From JABMRF01 sp964434235 (GTDB lineage Bacteria; Patescibacteriota; Patescibacteriia; UBA11705; JABHMO01), in assembly GCA_964434235.1 (NCBI GenBank), contig CAYSUN010000007.1, positions 1-36,851 on the forward strand: a DNA stretch of 36,851 nucleotides, written 5' to 3'. The notes below the pieces were generated by a model, which saw only the letters and a list, made by a program, of their open reading frames with translations, was not told where the DNA came from and searched no databases. The translations under genes were made by a program, and so were the position numbers. Positions 17,083 to 25,106 of this stretch are shown in pieces; within the stretch, counting starts at the first letter, position 1; every line of letters begins with the position of its first letter.

Positions 17083-18327
17083 ATGGTTAGTGATCAGAAA
17101 ATAAAAACAAAATTTGTTTATTTAACAAACAAAAAAAAGAAAATATCTATTGCTGTAATTCTTTTAGTTTTCCTAGCAATTTTCTTTTTGGGTGGATTTT
17201 TTATCGGCAAGCTAACTTCTGGAAAAATAAGTCTAAAAGTTGACCCAGATTATTATAAACAAACTGCTTTGTCAGATATTTTTAGTAATCGTTTAGTTGA
17301 ACAGGTTTGGACTATTTTACGAACTGACTATGTTGATAAAGATAAGCTAGATGAGAAGGAAATGTTCTACAGTGCCTTAAAAGGGTTTGTAGCTGGGGCA
17401 GGAGACGCTTATACTGTATTATTGGATCCTGAGCTATCAAAAGAGTTTGATGAACAAATAAGTGGTGAATTTGAAGGAATTGGAGCTGAAATTGGTCTTC
17501 GTGATGGGATTGTTACAGTGATTGCTCCGTTAGCTGGTACACCCGCTGAGCAAGCAGGACTTTTGTCTGGGGATAAAATATATTCAGTTGATAATACCGA
17601 AGTTATTGGTATGACTTTGGACAAAGTTGTACGGATGATACGTGGGCCTAAAGGTACTAATGTTACTTTGCTCATAGCTAGGGGCGATGAGGAGTCAAAA
17701 GACGTTGTAATAACTAGAGGAGTAATTGAAATAAAAAGTGTAGAATGGGAATTTTTGGATAATGGTATTGTTCATGTAGAGTTTAGTTCTTTTAATGAAG
17801 ATACTTTAGATTTGTTTAAAAAATTAGCCAAAGAAATAAGTCAAAAAAACACAAAGGGAATTATTCTTGATATGCGTAATAATCCAGGTGGTTTATTGAA
17901 TGTTGCTTTGGATGTTTGTTCTTATTGGATTGAAGATGACTTGTTGTTAATTGAAAAATTTGGCGATGGTCGGGATATGCAATATACTGCTGGAAATAGA
18001 GCACCATTCAAAAATATTCCAACGGTAGTTTTGATTAATATGGGAAGTGCTTCAGGTTCAGAAATTGTGGCAGGTGCACTTCAGGATTATGAAATTGGAG
18101 AAATTATTGGAGAGCAAAGTTTTGGTAAAGGATCAGTTCAAGCTTTGAAAAAATTGCCAGATGGCTCTTCTTTAAAAGTGACCATTGCTAAGTGGTTAAC
18201 TCCAAAAGGCAGGAGTATTAATGACGAAGGTATTGCGCCTGATTTGGCCGTTGAATTGACTTATGATCAATATTTGAACAAAGAAGATCCTCAGCTTGAT
18301 GAGGCGATTAAACAACTTACAAATTAA
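17083..18327 (+). CDS. S41 family C-terminal processing peptidase
   Basis: 414 aa, a CtpA/CtpB-type serine protease. A membrane anchor lies at about 21-43. A PDZ domain covers roughly 128-200 (EGIGAEIGLRDGIVTVIAPL, AGLLSGDKIYSVD). The protease core has the Ser-Lys pair Ser324 in GSASGSEI and Lys349 in SFGKGSVQ, spaced 25 residues apart as in the family, and the substrate-site motif DMRNNPGG near 263-270. It probably trims proteins at their C-termini on the outer face of the membrane. The nearby wall genes suggest an envelope substrate, which is inference. The start has no Shine-Dalgarno site. Confidence 0.93.
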   Translation: MVSDQKIKTKFVYLTNKKKKISIAVILLVFLAIFFLGGFFIGKLTSGKISLKVDPDYYKQTALSDIFSNRLVEQVWTILRTDYVDKDKLDEKEMFYSALKGFVAGAGDAYTVLLDPELSKEFDEQISGEFEGIGAEIGLRDGIVTVIAPLAGTPAEQAGLLSGDKIYSVDNTEVIGMTLDKVVRMIRGPKGTNVTLLIARGDEESKDVVITRGVIEIKSVEWEFLDNGIVHVEFSSFNEDTLDLFKKLAKEISQKNTKGIILDMRNNPGGLLNVALDVCSYWIEDDLLLIEKFGDGRDMQYTAGNRAPFKNIPTVVLINMGSASGSEIVAGALQDYEIGEIIGEQSFGKGSVQALKKLPDGSSLKVTIAKWLTPKGRSINDEGIAPDLAVELTYDQYLNKEDPQLDEAIKQLTN

Positions 18328-18367
18328 AAAAAGATGCCTAAAAAAATAATTAAACTATAACAATACA

Positions 18368-18396
18368 TAAAAGGGGGACATAGTCTCCTTTTTATC
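18368..18396 (+). terminator. Possible terminator or leader hairpin before rplI
   Basis: AAAAGGGGGA pairs with TCTCCTTTT (G-T wobbles) around CATAG, followed by T-rich DNA. It ends about 20 bases before the rplI ATG, so it could either end the ctpA message or lie in the rplI leader. Confidence 0.5.
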
Positions 18397-18413
18397 TATT
18401 TATTTTTAAAAAT

Positions 18414-18857
18414 ATGAAAGTAGTTTTAACAAAGTCAGTGCCAACACTTGGCCGAGCTGGAGAAGTGAAAAATGTTTCTGATGGATATGCTAGAAATTTT
18501 TTACTTCCTAAAAATTGGGCAGTGCAGGCAACTGATAAAAACATTGAAAAATTTAAAAAAATTGCTGAGAATAAAATTAAAGTTAAGAAGGGTGGTGTTT
18601 TTAACCCTGCCAAATTAATGAATAAGTTAAATTCAGTGGTTGTTAATTTTCACGAAAAAATGAATGATTCTGGAACTTTTTTTGTTGGTATTACAAAAGA
18701 TAAAGTTGCTGTCGCCTTGAAAGAAAAAGGTTGTGATATCAAAGATAAGCAAGTTCTTTTGTCAGAACCGATCAAAAAACCTGGGACATACAAAATAACA
18801 GTTAAAGTTGATCCTGCAAATAAAGTTAAAATTACTTTAATCGCAAGTGCAAAATAA
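18414..18857 (+). CDS. rplI: 50S ribosomal protein L9
   Basis: 147 aa, the normal size of L9, which binds 23S rRNA at the base of the L1 stalk and helps limit frameshifting. The N-terminal RNA-binding domain is clear: MKVVLTKSVPTLGRAGEVKN followed by VSDGYARNFLLPKNWAVQAT. A central basic helix (about 40-75) links it to the C-terminal domain. In many bacteria rplI lies with rpsF, ssb and rpsR; here it stands between a protease gene and pyrG instead. Some CPR lineages are known to lack L9, so its presence is worth recording for lineage placement. Confidence 0.95.
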   Translation: MKVVLTKSVPTLGRAGEVKNVSDGYARNFLLPKNWAVQATDKNIEKFKKIAENKIKVKKGGVFNPAKLMNKLNSVVVNFHEKMNDSGTFFVGITKDKVAVALKEKGCDIKDKQVLLSEPIKKPGTYKITVKVDPANKVKITLIASAK

Positions 18858-18899
18858 GATTTATTTTTATTATAATAATTATATTTATAGTTTAATTTT

Positions 18900-20570
18900 A
18901 TGCCAAAATACATTTTTGTAGTTGGTGGCGTGATGAGTGGTGTTGGTAAAGGGATTGCAGCTGCCTCTATTGGTAAAGTTTTACAAGGAAAAGGTTATCG
19001 AGTGTCTGCTATCAAGATTGATCCATATATTAATGTTGATGCTGGTACCATGAATCCAACTGAACATGGGGAAGTTTTTGTAACTGAAGATGGCGATGAA
19101 ACAGACCAAGATATTGGAAATTATGAAAGATTTTTGAATCAAAACATTTTATCAGATAATTACATGACAACTGGGCGAGTTTATCAAACAGTTATAGAAA
19201 AAGAAAGAAACCTTGAATATGGCGGAAAATGTGTTGAAGTTGTTCCGCATATACCAGAAGAAATAATCAGGAGAATTGAATATGCAACTAAATTGAATGA
19301 TTCAGAAATAATGATTATTGAAGTTGGTGGAACGATTGGTGAGTATCAAAACTTATTATTTCTTGAAGCAGCTAGAATGATGAAAATGCGTAATTTTCAT
19401 GATGTGCTTTTTGTTTTAGTTTCATATCTGCCCGTTCCTTCTAAAGTTGGTGAAATGAAAACTAAACCAACGCAATACGCAATTAGAACTTTGAATTCAG
19501 CTGGTATTCAGGCCGACTTTGTTCTTTGTCGAAGCGACAAAGCAATTGATGATGTCCGCAAACAAAAGATTGCTATTTCTGGTAGCATTTTCCCTGATCA
19601 TATAATTTCAGCTCCAGATGTAGAGTCAATTTATGATATTCCAGTGAATTTTGAAAAAGAAAAAATTGCTGAGAAAATTTTAAAACAATTTGGTTGGGGT
19701 CCAAAAACTAATTCCCCAGGTATAAAAGAGTGGGAGGATTTATTGGAAAAAGTTAAGCTAGCTACAGAAACTGTGAAAATTGGAATTGTTGGTAAATATT
19801 TTAAAACTGGTGATTTTGTTTTGAAAGATTCATATATTTCTGTAATTGAAGCGGTTAAACACGCTTGTTGGTTGCAAAATAAAAAACCTGAAATCCAATG
19901 GATAAATTGTGAGGTTTATGAAAACGAACCAGCTAGATTAAAAGAACTTGATCAGTATGATGGTGTTATAATTCCGGGTGGCTTTGGATCTAGGGGAGTA
20001 GAGGGAAAAATTTCAGCCATAAAATATTTAAGAGAAAATAAAATTCCTTTTTTTGGTCTTTGCTATGGTTTGCAATTGGCAACTATTGAATTTGCTCGTA
20101 ATGTTTGCGGTATTGCAAATGCAACTTCAACTGAAGTAGATCCAAACGGGGAACATCAAGTTATTCATACAATGCCAGATCAAATCAAAAAATTGTTGGA
20201 AAAACATTATGGCTCAACAATGAGATTAGGAGCTTATCCTTGTGAATTAGTTGAAGGTTCAATCAGTTTTCGAGCTTATGGTCAAAAAAGTATTTCCGAA
20301 AGGCATCGTCATCGCTATGAAGTTAATAATAGTTATCGTCAGCGCTTGGAACAGGGTGGATTAAAGTTTGCTGGGTTGTCGCCAGATCAGCAATTAGTAG
20401 AAATTATTGAAGTTCCAGATCATCCATTTTTTGTCGGTGTACAATTTCATCCTGAATTTAAATCTAGACCACTTCAAGGTCATCCGCTTTTTAATGAATT
20501 TATTAAAGTTTGTATTACTAAAAACCAACCTGTTAATGATTCTAAAAAAATAAATATTGAAATTTTTTAG
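18900..20570 (+). CDS. pyrG: CTP synthase
   Basis: 556 aa, full length. It converts UTP to CTP using ATP and glutamine. The synthetase domain starts with the P-loop-like GGVMSGVGKG (9-18) and contains IDPYINVDAGTMNPTEHGEVFV (39-61) and EVGGTIGE (141-148). The C-terminal class I glutamine amidotransferase domain has Cys388 in FFGLCYGLQLA, the oxyanion loop PGGFGSRG (359-366), and His517 and Glu519 in FHPEFKSRP. The start 42 bases after rplI has no Shine-Dalgarno site. The CoA-binding gene begins one base after its stop. Confidence 0.97.
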   Translation: MPKYIFVVGGVMSGVGKGIAAASIGKVLQGKGYRVSAIKIDPYINVDAGTMNPTEHGEVFVTEDGDETDQDIGNYERFLNQNILSDNYMTTGRVYQTVIEKERNLEYGGKCVEVVPHIPEEIIRRIEYATKLNDSEIMIIEVGGTIGEYQNLLFLEAARMMKMRNFHDVLFVLVSYLPVPSKVGEMKTKPTQYAIRTLNSAGIQADFVLCRSDKAIDDVRKQKIAISGSIFPDHIISAPDVESIYDIPVNFEKEKIAEKILKQFGWGPKTNSPGIKEWEDLLEKVKLATETVKIGIVGKYFKTGDFVLKDSYISVIEAVKHACWLQNKKPEIQWINCEVYENEPARLKELDQYDGVIIPGGFGSRGVEGKISAIKYLRENKIPFFGLCYGLQLATIEFARNVCGIANATSTEVDPNGEHQVIHTMPDQIKKLLEKHYGSTMRLGAYPCELVEGSISFRAYGQKSISERHRHRYEVNNSYRQRLEQGGLKFAGLSPDQQLVEIIEVPDHPFFVGVQFHPEFKSRPLQGHPLFNEFIKVCITKNQPVNDSKKINIEIF

Positions 20571-20571
20571 T

Positions 20572-20937
20572 ATGATAAATTTGTCAGAAATAAAAACTAT
20601 TGCAGTTGTTGGTGCTACTAACAATTCAGAAAAATATGGATATAAAATAGTTGAGAATCTAAAAAGAAAAGGTTTTAATGTTTGGCCAGTTAACCCTAAA
20701 GAAAAGGAGATTTTAAGCTTAAAAGTTTATTCAAGTTTACAAGATTTACCACAAGAGCCAGAGTTAGTTGTTTTAGTTGTCCCGGCGACAATTGGTTTAA
20801 TAATAATCAATCAGATGCACGAACTTGGCTGGCAAAATGTTTGGGTTCAGCCAGGTGCAGAATCTGAGAAATTAATTGCTGAATTGGATAGATTAAAATT
20901 CAACTATATTGTTCAAGCTTGTATAATGATGAATTAA
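20572..20937 (+). CDS. CoA-binding domain protein (YccU-like)
   Basis: 121 aa. The ATG at 20572 directly follows the pyrG stop and is preferred over an upstream in-frame TTG inside pyrG. The fold is the Rossmann-like CoA_binding_2 family: IAVVGATNNSEKYGYKIVENL near the N-terminus, VWPVNPKEKEILSLKVYSSL, VVLVVPATIGL and NVWVQPGAESE. Proteins of this family (E. coli YccU type) bind CoA; their cellular role is poorly known. Tight coupling to pyrG suggests translation from the same message. Confidence 0.85.
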   Translation: MINLSEIKTIAVVGATNNSEKYGYKIVENLKRKGFNVWPVNPKEKEILSLKVYSSLQDLPQEPELVVLVVPATIGLIIINQMHELGWQNVWVQPGAESEKLIAELDRLKFNYIVQACIMMN

Positions 20938-20969
20938 CTGAGTAATTTAAATATAAAATTTTTAGTAAT

Positions 20970-21001
20970 AAAAAAGAACCATTTTTAATTGGTTCTTTTT
21001 T
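20970..21001. terminator. Bidirectional terminator
   Basis: AAAAAAGAACCA (20970-20981) pairs with TGGTTCTTTTTT (20990-21001), 8-nt loop. It separates the core plus-strand run from the minus-strand glycosyltransferase. Confidence 0.9.
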
Positions 21002-21008
21002 TATTTTT

Positions 21009-22349
21009 TTAATATTGTAAGATTTTTTTAATTTTGGCGATTTCTTCTTCTTTGTGATTTATAATTTTTTCAATGTTAGCAGTTCCGCTTGTTGAGGCTT
21101 CTAAAAATCCATTCATGGCTGCTTCAGCAAACCAGCCACTATTTAACCAATCAAATAACCATTGATCAGTAAATTTAGGATTTTCTTGGTTAATTCCAGA
21201 GCCAATTGCTCTTAGCCAACGGCGATTGAAATTTTCTTGAGAGCCGATTGGTGGTGCCATGACGATTGGTATTCCAAGTGCAGTGTAAAAGCTTAATTCA
21301 CTTGGTTTTGTCCAAAGAATATCAGTTTTGCTTAGTGCTTTATTGAATTTTATAAAGTATTCATCTTTACAACTGCCGTGCAAAATTTCAATCCCTTTTT
21401 CAAGCTCTGAAGATAAACCCAATTTTCTTATTTCTGTTTTAAAGAAATTATTAACAACATTGTGAATGCCAGCTACTAAAATTATTTTTATTTTATTTTG
21501 TTTTATTTTTTCTTGAAGACTTTCTACAATTTCTATACCCAACTGTTTTTGTGCACCTGCTCCGCCAACAGCAAACATCAAGGTTAATGTATGTTTCTTT
21601 TTGTCTGAATTGACTTTTGTCCCGAGATGTTTTTTTATGGTATCACTATAATTTTTAAAATAAATTTTTTGTGGATCTAGAGCGATTAAGCGGGTTCTTA
21701 GTTGCTTTTTTAGAATTGTTTCTTTTGTTCCACCAATTAATTCTTCTGGTAGTGGAAAGCCTGTAACAAATATATTTTCTGAACGAACACCATAAAGTCT
21801 AAGTCGTTTTTCTACTCTTGGATTAGGAGCAAAGTATTTTATTCGGCTTTTTCTAGGGTCCAGTGGTACCCAAGCTCGGCTGATGTCAGTATCCGTAGCT
21901 AAACAATAAATATCGCCAGGATATTTAAAATATTCAGCCATAAAAGCAGTAATAAAAAAAGTTGTGACAATTGGTAGCGGGTTTTCAGCCAGTTTATCAA
22001 TTAAATGTTTGCCCCAGTCATATTTTTTTATTAATGAAAATATTGATTTGACTTGCACAGTTGGGGTAGAAAGATCTCGTTTAGGATAAAATGGGGGAAT
22101 CTCTTGAAGTTTATCAAAAAGATCCCAAGCTATCCCGCCAATTAGTGGAAATTTTTTGAAGCGAGATATCCATTCATACGCTAAACGACTTTTTCGCCAA
22201 ACTTCTCGGTCTTTTTGAGGAATTCCTTTATAGTCGTTAGCATTTATAATTTGATTTTTAAAAGCTAGTTTTTTTAGGGGCCAAGCTGCTCTTTGATGGC
22301 CGTAGCCCATGTCAACAGCTATAAGATGTGCTTTTTGTGAAGGTTGCAT
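21009..22349 (-). CDS. GT-B glycosyltransferase, MurG/MGDG-synthase-like
   Basis: 446 aa. The N-terminal segment LIAVDMGYGHQRAAWPL resembles the donor-side glycine loop of MGDG synthase and MurG type (GT28) enzymes, where GHxxAA is typical. The C-terminal half has GGAGAQKQLGIEIVESL, then ILWTKPSELSFYTALGIPIVMAPPIGSQENFNRRWL, which matches the sugar-nucleotide-binding part with its Pro-Ser-Glu loop. There is no clear signal peptide; it is probably a peripheral membrane enzyme that transfers a sugar to a lipid carrier or lipid. It is not MurG itself: the sequence is diverged and longer. Substrate unknown. Confidence 0.75.
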   Translation of the reverse strand: MQPSQKAHLIAVDMGYGHQRAAWPLKKLAFKNQIINANDYKGIPQKDREVWRKSRLAYEWISRFKKFPLIGGIAWDLFDKLQEIPPFYPKRDLSTPTVQVKSIFSLIKKYDWGKHLIDKLAENPLPIVTTFFITAFMAEYFKYPGDIYCLATDTDISRAWVPLDPRKSRIKYFAPNPRVEKRLRLYGVRSENIFVTGFPLPEELIGGTKETILKKQLRTRLIALDPQKIYFKNYSDTIKKHLGTKVNSDKKKHTLTLMFAVGGAGAQKQLGIEIVESLQEKIKQNKIKIILVAGIHNVVNNFFKTEIRKLGLSSELEKGIEILHGSCKDEYFIKFNKALSKTDILWTKPSELSFYTALGIPIVMAPPIGSQENFNRRWLRAIGSGINQENPKFTDQWLFDWLNSGWFAEAAMNGFLEASTSGTANIEKIINHKEEEIAKIKKILQY

Positions 22350-22399
22350 ACTTTGTATTTTGATTTTTATTAATTATATTTTAACACAAAATATTAAAA

Positions 22400-22424
22400 A
22401 AGACCACTTTTGTTTAGTGGTCTT
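22400..22424 (-). terminator. Terminator of the cyclic-nucleotide-binding gene
   Basis: AAGACCACT (22400-22408) pairs with AGTGGTCTT (22416-22424), 7-nt loop. The T-run lies on the minus-strand side (the A-run before 22400). Confidence 0.85.
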
Positions 22425-22431
22425 GTGTGAT

Positions 22432-22995
22432 TTATTTTCCAAAGTTAAGAATTGCTTTAAGTCTGGTTAAGATACTTCCTTCTTTGATTGAGAGAAGTTC
22501 TTTTGATGATTCTCTTTCAGCCTGAATTTCGTTTTGTTTAGTTGTAATCACGTTGTTGGCCATTTCTAGTTTTTCACTAATCATAATACCAATATTTTTA
22601 GTTAAGGTTTCAATAATTAATGGCATGTTTCTTCTTATCTCGTCATAACCAAAGCGATTAATAGAAAGTAGAATTAATTTTGAACTGGCCGATAAAATGG
22701 TTGCAGTTCTTTTGCTTTTTTCGTTAATCAAACAAACTTCGCCTATTATATCACCTGGACCAAAAGTATGAACGGTGATTCCACTGACCTTGACGGCAGC
22801 TTCCCCAGAAACAATGATAAACATTTCATCGCCAGGATCGCCATACCTAACAATAGTATCATTGAGTTGGTATTGCTTTTTTTCAAAATAGCTAATGATT
22901 TCTACTGCTGTTTCATAGTTCACACCACGAAATAATGGAATTTTTAATGTTTGAACCAAAGATCGGCAAATTTTTTCAGAAATTTGACCACTCAT
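22432..22995 (-). CDS. Cyclic-nucleotide-binding domain protein without HTH
   Basis: 187 aa from the ATG at 22995. That start is chosen because AAGGAGA lies 5-11 bases before it; a longer frame has no such site. Residues about 15-135 form a cNMP-binding beta-roll: YGDPGDEMFIIVSGEAAVKV and the phosphate-binding cassette FGPGDIIGEVCLINEKSKRTAT (79-100) with Glu86 and Arg96 in place, so cAMP or cGMP binding is plausible. No helix-turn-helix follows; the C-terminus is a charged helix, perhaps a coiled coil. It is therefore not a Crp-type regulator but may be an adaptor or sensor. No cyclase is in the window. It has its own promoter and terminator. Confidence 0.85.
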   Translation of the reverse strand: MSGQISEKICRSLVQTLKIPLFRGVNYETAVEIISYFEKKQYQLNDTIVRYGDPGDEMFIIVSGEAAVKVSGITVHTFGPGDIIGEVCLINEKSKRTATILSASSKLILLSINRFGYDEIRRNMPLIIETLTKNIGIMISEKLEMANNVITTKQNEIQAERESSKELLSIKEGSILTRLKAILNFGK

Positions 22996-23020
22996 AAGAA
23001 TCTCCTTCTGTGGGTTTGCT

Positions 23021-23036
23021 CTACTTTGAGAAGTAG
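23021..23036 (-). promoter_or_regulatory. 5' leader hairpin before the cNMP-binding gene
   Basis: CTACTT pairs with AAGTAG (6 bp, 4-nt loop) in the predicted leader, between the promoter and the Shine-Dalgarno site. Regulatory use is unproven. Confidence 0.35.
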
Positions 23037-23057
23037 GGTTAAAGAACTTCCATGCAT

Positions 23058-23085
23058 ATTTTACCACAATTTAATTTTCTGACAA
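23058..23085 (-). promoter_or_regulatory. Promoter of the cNMP-binding gene
   Basis: On the minus strand TTGTCA (23085-23080), 16-base spacer, TAAAAT (23063-23058). Predicted start near 23051, with a leader of about 55 bases that carries a Shine-Dalgarno site. Confidence 0.6.
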
Positions 23086-23117
23086 TAAAGTTATCCCGAA
23101 CTTTGAATAATAAAAAA

Positions 23118-23145
23118 GATGCCGAAATTAGATAATTTCGGCATC
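23118..23145 (-). terminator. Terminator of the membrane-anchored unknown gene
   Basis: GATGCCGAAATT (23118-23129) pairs perfectly with AATTTCGGCATC (23134-23145) around AGAT; the A-run at 23112-23117 becomes the U-tract on the minus strand. Confidence 0.9.
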
Positions 23146-23158
23146 GAGAGTTGAATGA

Positions 23159-23839
23159 TTATTCCTCTTCTTCCTTTCTATTCAACTGCTGAACTAGGTT
23201 CAAGACAGTCAACAAGTTGTAATTGTATCGAGCATTGTTATAATCTGGGTATTTACCCAGAGAGGCGCTTTTTTCCAAGCTGGTAATCTCGTCCTCAGTC
23301 ATCGTACCAACCTGGGTTAGTAGGTAATGAAGAGAGAAGTCATCTGAGTTGCTATTGTAGACTGCGAGGATCTTATTCCCTGCTGATAATACTCGAATAT
23401 CAACAAGACCACTGGCTGTTACGCATCCGAGAATCAAGAGACCACGTGCTTCAAGTTCTAAAACATACCGATTTTCTTTGAGTATGTTTTTTCTCATCTG
23501 TTCTGTCAGCTGAGGGCAGTTTCCATTGTTTGATACAAAAATCTTGATGATTTGACTCTCAAGACTGTCTTTCCTCCCGTCAGTGTTGGCAATGACGACA
23601 TAGAGAGTACAACCAAGGCTTTGGATGTCGCGACGTAGATTTTCAGCTTGAGCAATCCAGTACTCCTTGAATTTGGCGTAGCTTTTTTCAATTTCTTTTT
23701 CTTGTTGTTTATCTTCATGCGAGCCAAACACCAAAAATGTTAGACCACCTAGAACCGTTAAAACAAGAATTAACGGAAAAGCGATGTCATCAAAAGAAGA
23801 GTTTGTTACCGTTTCTGTCGCCAAAAAGAATATAGACAT
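23159..23839 (-). CDS. Membrane-anchored protein, unknown
   Basis: 226 aa from the ATG at 23839, chosen because AGGAGG lies just upstream (23851-23846); a longer frame would start inside that leader. A single membrane span at about 19-39 is followed by a charged helix (HEDKQQEKEIEKSYAKF) and a soluble domain of about 150 residues, with IQSLGCTLYVVIANTDGRKD and GLLILGCVTASGLVDIRVLSAGNKILAVYN suggesting a mixed alpha/beta fold. I do not recognise the family. It lies next to the cNMP-binding gene, but each has its own promoter, Shine-Dalgarno site and terminator, so they are neighbours rather than one operon. G/C-ending codons look more frequent than in most neighbours. Confidence 0.75.
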   Translation of the reverse strand: MSIFFLATETVTNSSFDDIAFPLILVLTVLGGLTFLVFGSHEDKQQEKEIEKSYAKFKEYWIAQAENLRRDIQSLGCTLYVVIANTDGRKDSLESQIIKIFVSNNGNCPQLTEQMRKNILKENRYVLELEARGLLILGCVTASGLVDIRVLSAGNKILAVYNSNSDDFSLHYLLTQVGTMTEDEITSLEKSASLGKYPDYNNARYNYNLLTVLNLVQQLNRKEEEE

Positions 23840-23924
23840 TTCGAACCTCCTGATTTTACTTTCACTCAATTCAATCTCATCATGCCTTTGGCTGAGGATC
23901 GAACAGGTAAAAGTAGACCAAATA

Positions 23925-23951
23925 GTTGATTATCTACCATAGACAATCAAC
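23925..23951. promoter_or_regulatory. Inverted repeat at the predicted transcript start
   Basis: GTTGATTATCTA (23925-23936) and TAGACAATCAAC (23940-23951) pair with one mismatch around CCA. It overlaps the predicted transcription start of the gene at 23839, so it may be an operator or a 5'-end RNA hairpin. Confidence 0.5.
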
Positions 23952-23956
23952 AAATA

Positions 23957-23985
23957 ATAATAGCATAAAAGTTTAAAGGCGTCAA
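23957..23985 (-). promoter_or_regulatory. Promoter of the membrane-anchored unknown gene
   Basis: On the minus strand TTGACG (23985-23980), 17-base spacer, TATTAT (23962-23957). This gives a leader of about 110 bases. The stretch 23840-24147 (about 308 bases) holds this promoter, the inverted repeat, the rightward promoter at 24013 and its leader, and no gene. Confidence 0.6.
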
Positions 23986-24012
23986 TAGTAGCGGTATATT
24001 TGAATAATTAAC

Positions 24013-24041
24013 TTGACAAAATACAAAATCTTTGCTATAAT
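24013..24041 (+). promoter_or_regulatory. Perfect consensus sigma70 promoter
   Basis: TTGACA (24013-24018), 17-base spacer, TATAAT (24036-24041). Predicted start near 24048, about 100 bases ahead of the gene at 24148. Confidence 0.85.
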
Positions 24042-24053
24042 TATTACAGAGTG

Positions 24054-24080
24054 AAAAGCCTGAATAGGGCTTTTTATCAT
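24054..24080 (+). terminator. Hairpin with T-rich tail right after the start site (attenuator?)
   Basis: AAAAGCC (24054-24060) pairs with GGCTTTT (24068-24074), 7-nt loop, followed by a T-rich tail. It lies within about 30 bases of the predicted start, so it could cause early termination, produce a very short RNA, or protect the 5' end. Confidence 0.5.
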
Positions 24081-24147
24081 TTTTAAAAAATAATTAACTA
24101 AAATAAGATAAAATAATAACAAGTTGATTTCTTACTATAAATAATTT

Positions 24148-24828
24148 ATGAATGAACAAAATTTTAACTCAGTTGAACAACAAATGGAGTCAGATAAGAG
24201 GATTGCTAAGCTTTTGGGTGAGATTGAAGATCTTCGCAAGCTTGGAACAATTGATAATGAGTCAGCAAATTTAGCTAGTTTTGCATTAACCTTAAAAGGT
24301 GATGAAGCTTTGTTAGCTAATAGAATTGTGTCTAGAGGATCTGATCCAGCATCATTAGAATTAGTTTTAAATGGAGAAATCAGTGAACCTGTGATGAGAG
24401 CGCATAGACGTGGTCCTGGAGCTTTAACTGAGTTAGAAAGAGAAAAATGGCTATTATTAGCGTCGCAATCACTTGATGAAAATGCAGATAATGGTTTATC
24501 AGTCATAGAAAAAATTCAACAATTTGATGAAGCTATACATTGGTTAAAAACAGCTAGCGATGAACAGAAAAAAGAAGCAATTCACACTACTCTTGATTCA
24601 ATTTTACAAATTCCCTATGAAGAGGCCGAAATTAGTGGTTTGCGAATGAGAGTTTATGAATCTGACAAAGGTTTTGCTTCAGCTTATTGGTCAGGCGAAG
24701 ATTTTGCTGCAGTGAAAGAAGGTGATTTAACATTTGTCGGTTCAAAAGCCAAGAGTTTAGATGAAATTGGTGTTAAAGTAGATAAACAGCTTTCACCAAC
24801 CTTTGGTATAATTTTTGGTCAAAAGTAA
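24148..24828 (+). CDS. Hypothetical soluble protein, 226 aa
   Basis: I do not recognise this protein. It is acidic, mostly helical and soluble, with no cysteine and no membrane segment. The first 130 residues are Leu/Ala/Glu-rich helices; the last 80 look more beta-rich (YESDKGFASAYWSGEDFAAVKEGDLTFVG). There is no Shine-Dalgarno site at the ATG, although the promoter 100 bases upstream is perfect. That strength suggests an abundant product unless the leader hairpin attenuates it. It is followed by the composite repeat and not by a clear terminator. Confidence 0.7.
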   Translation: MNEQNFNSVEQQMESDKRIAKLLGEIEDLRKLGTIDNESANLASFALTLKGDEALLANRIVSRGSDPASLELVLNGEISEPVMRAHRRGPGALTELEREKWLLLASQSLDENADNGLSVIEKIQQFDEAIHWLKTASDEQKKEAIHTTLDSILQIPYEEAEISGLRMRVYESDKGFASAYWSGEDFAAVKEGDLTFVGSKAKSLDEIGVKVDKQLSPTFGIIFGQK

Positions 24829-25030
24829 AAAGTTAAAAGTAAATTGAAAAAGTTAAAAATTAGAAGTTAAAAGTTAAAAGTTAAAAATTAAAAGGCTTGC
24901 CCTGAACTTAACGTCTTATAGCGTTATAGTTCGGGGTAAAAGTAAGTTTTAAGTAAATAGTAGATAAAAAGTATTAAGTAATAAGTATTAAGTGTTAAGT
25001 ATTAAGTATTAAATTTTTCTTGTTACTTGG
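24829..25030. repeat. Composite intergenic repeat, holding 50-bp copy B
   Basis: From the stop of the preceding gene the DNA runs through TTAAAAGT/AAAAATT repeats, then the 50-bp element 24896-24945 (exact inverted copy of 2-51), then AAGTATTAAGTAATAAGTATTAAG-type repeats to about 25015. This and the region to 25153 form a 325-base stretch with no gene. The order of parts matches the element at the left edge (read on its minus strand) and the one at 3240-3364. Confidence 0.85.
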
Positions 25031-25106
25031 ATCTTTCTTTTCCTTGACTTCTTGTTTTAGTGATTAAGTGTTTAAAATAAATGGATTAAAACAAATAAAT
25101 TAAAAT

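Noticed and set aside
23506..23727. Alternative minus-strand frame inside the membrane-anchored unknown gene
   Set aside because: It overlaps the better supported frame, which has an SD site, a promoter and a membrane anchor.
2..24945. The inverted 50-mers as the ends of one large transposon
   Set aside because: No transposase or integrase lies between them, no target duplication is visible, and the interval contains core genes.
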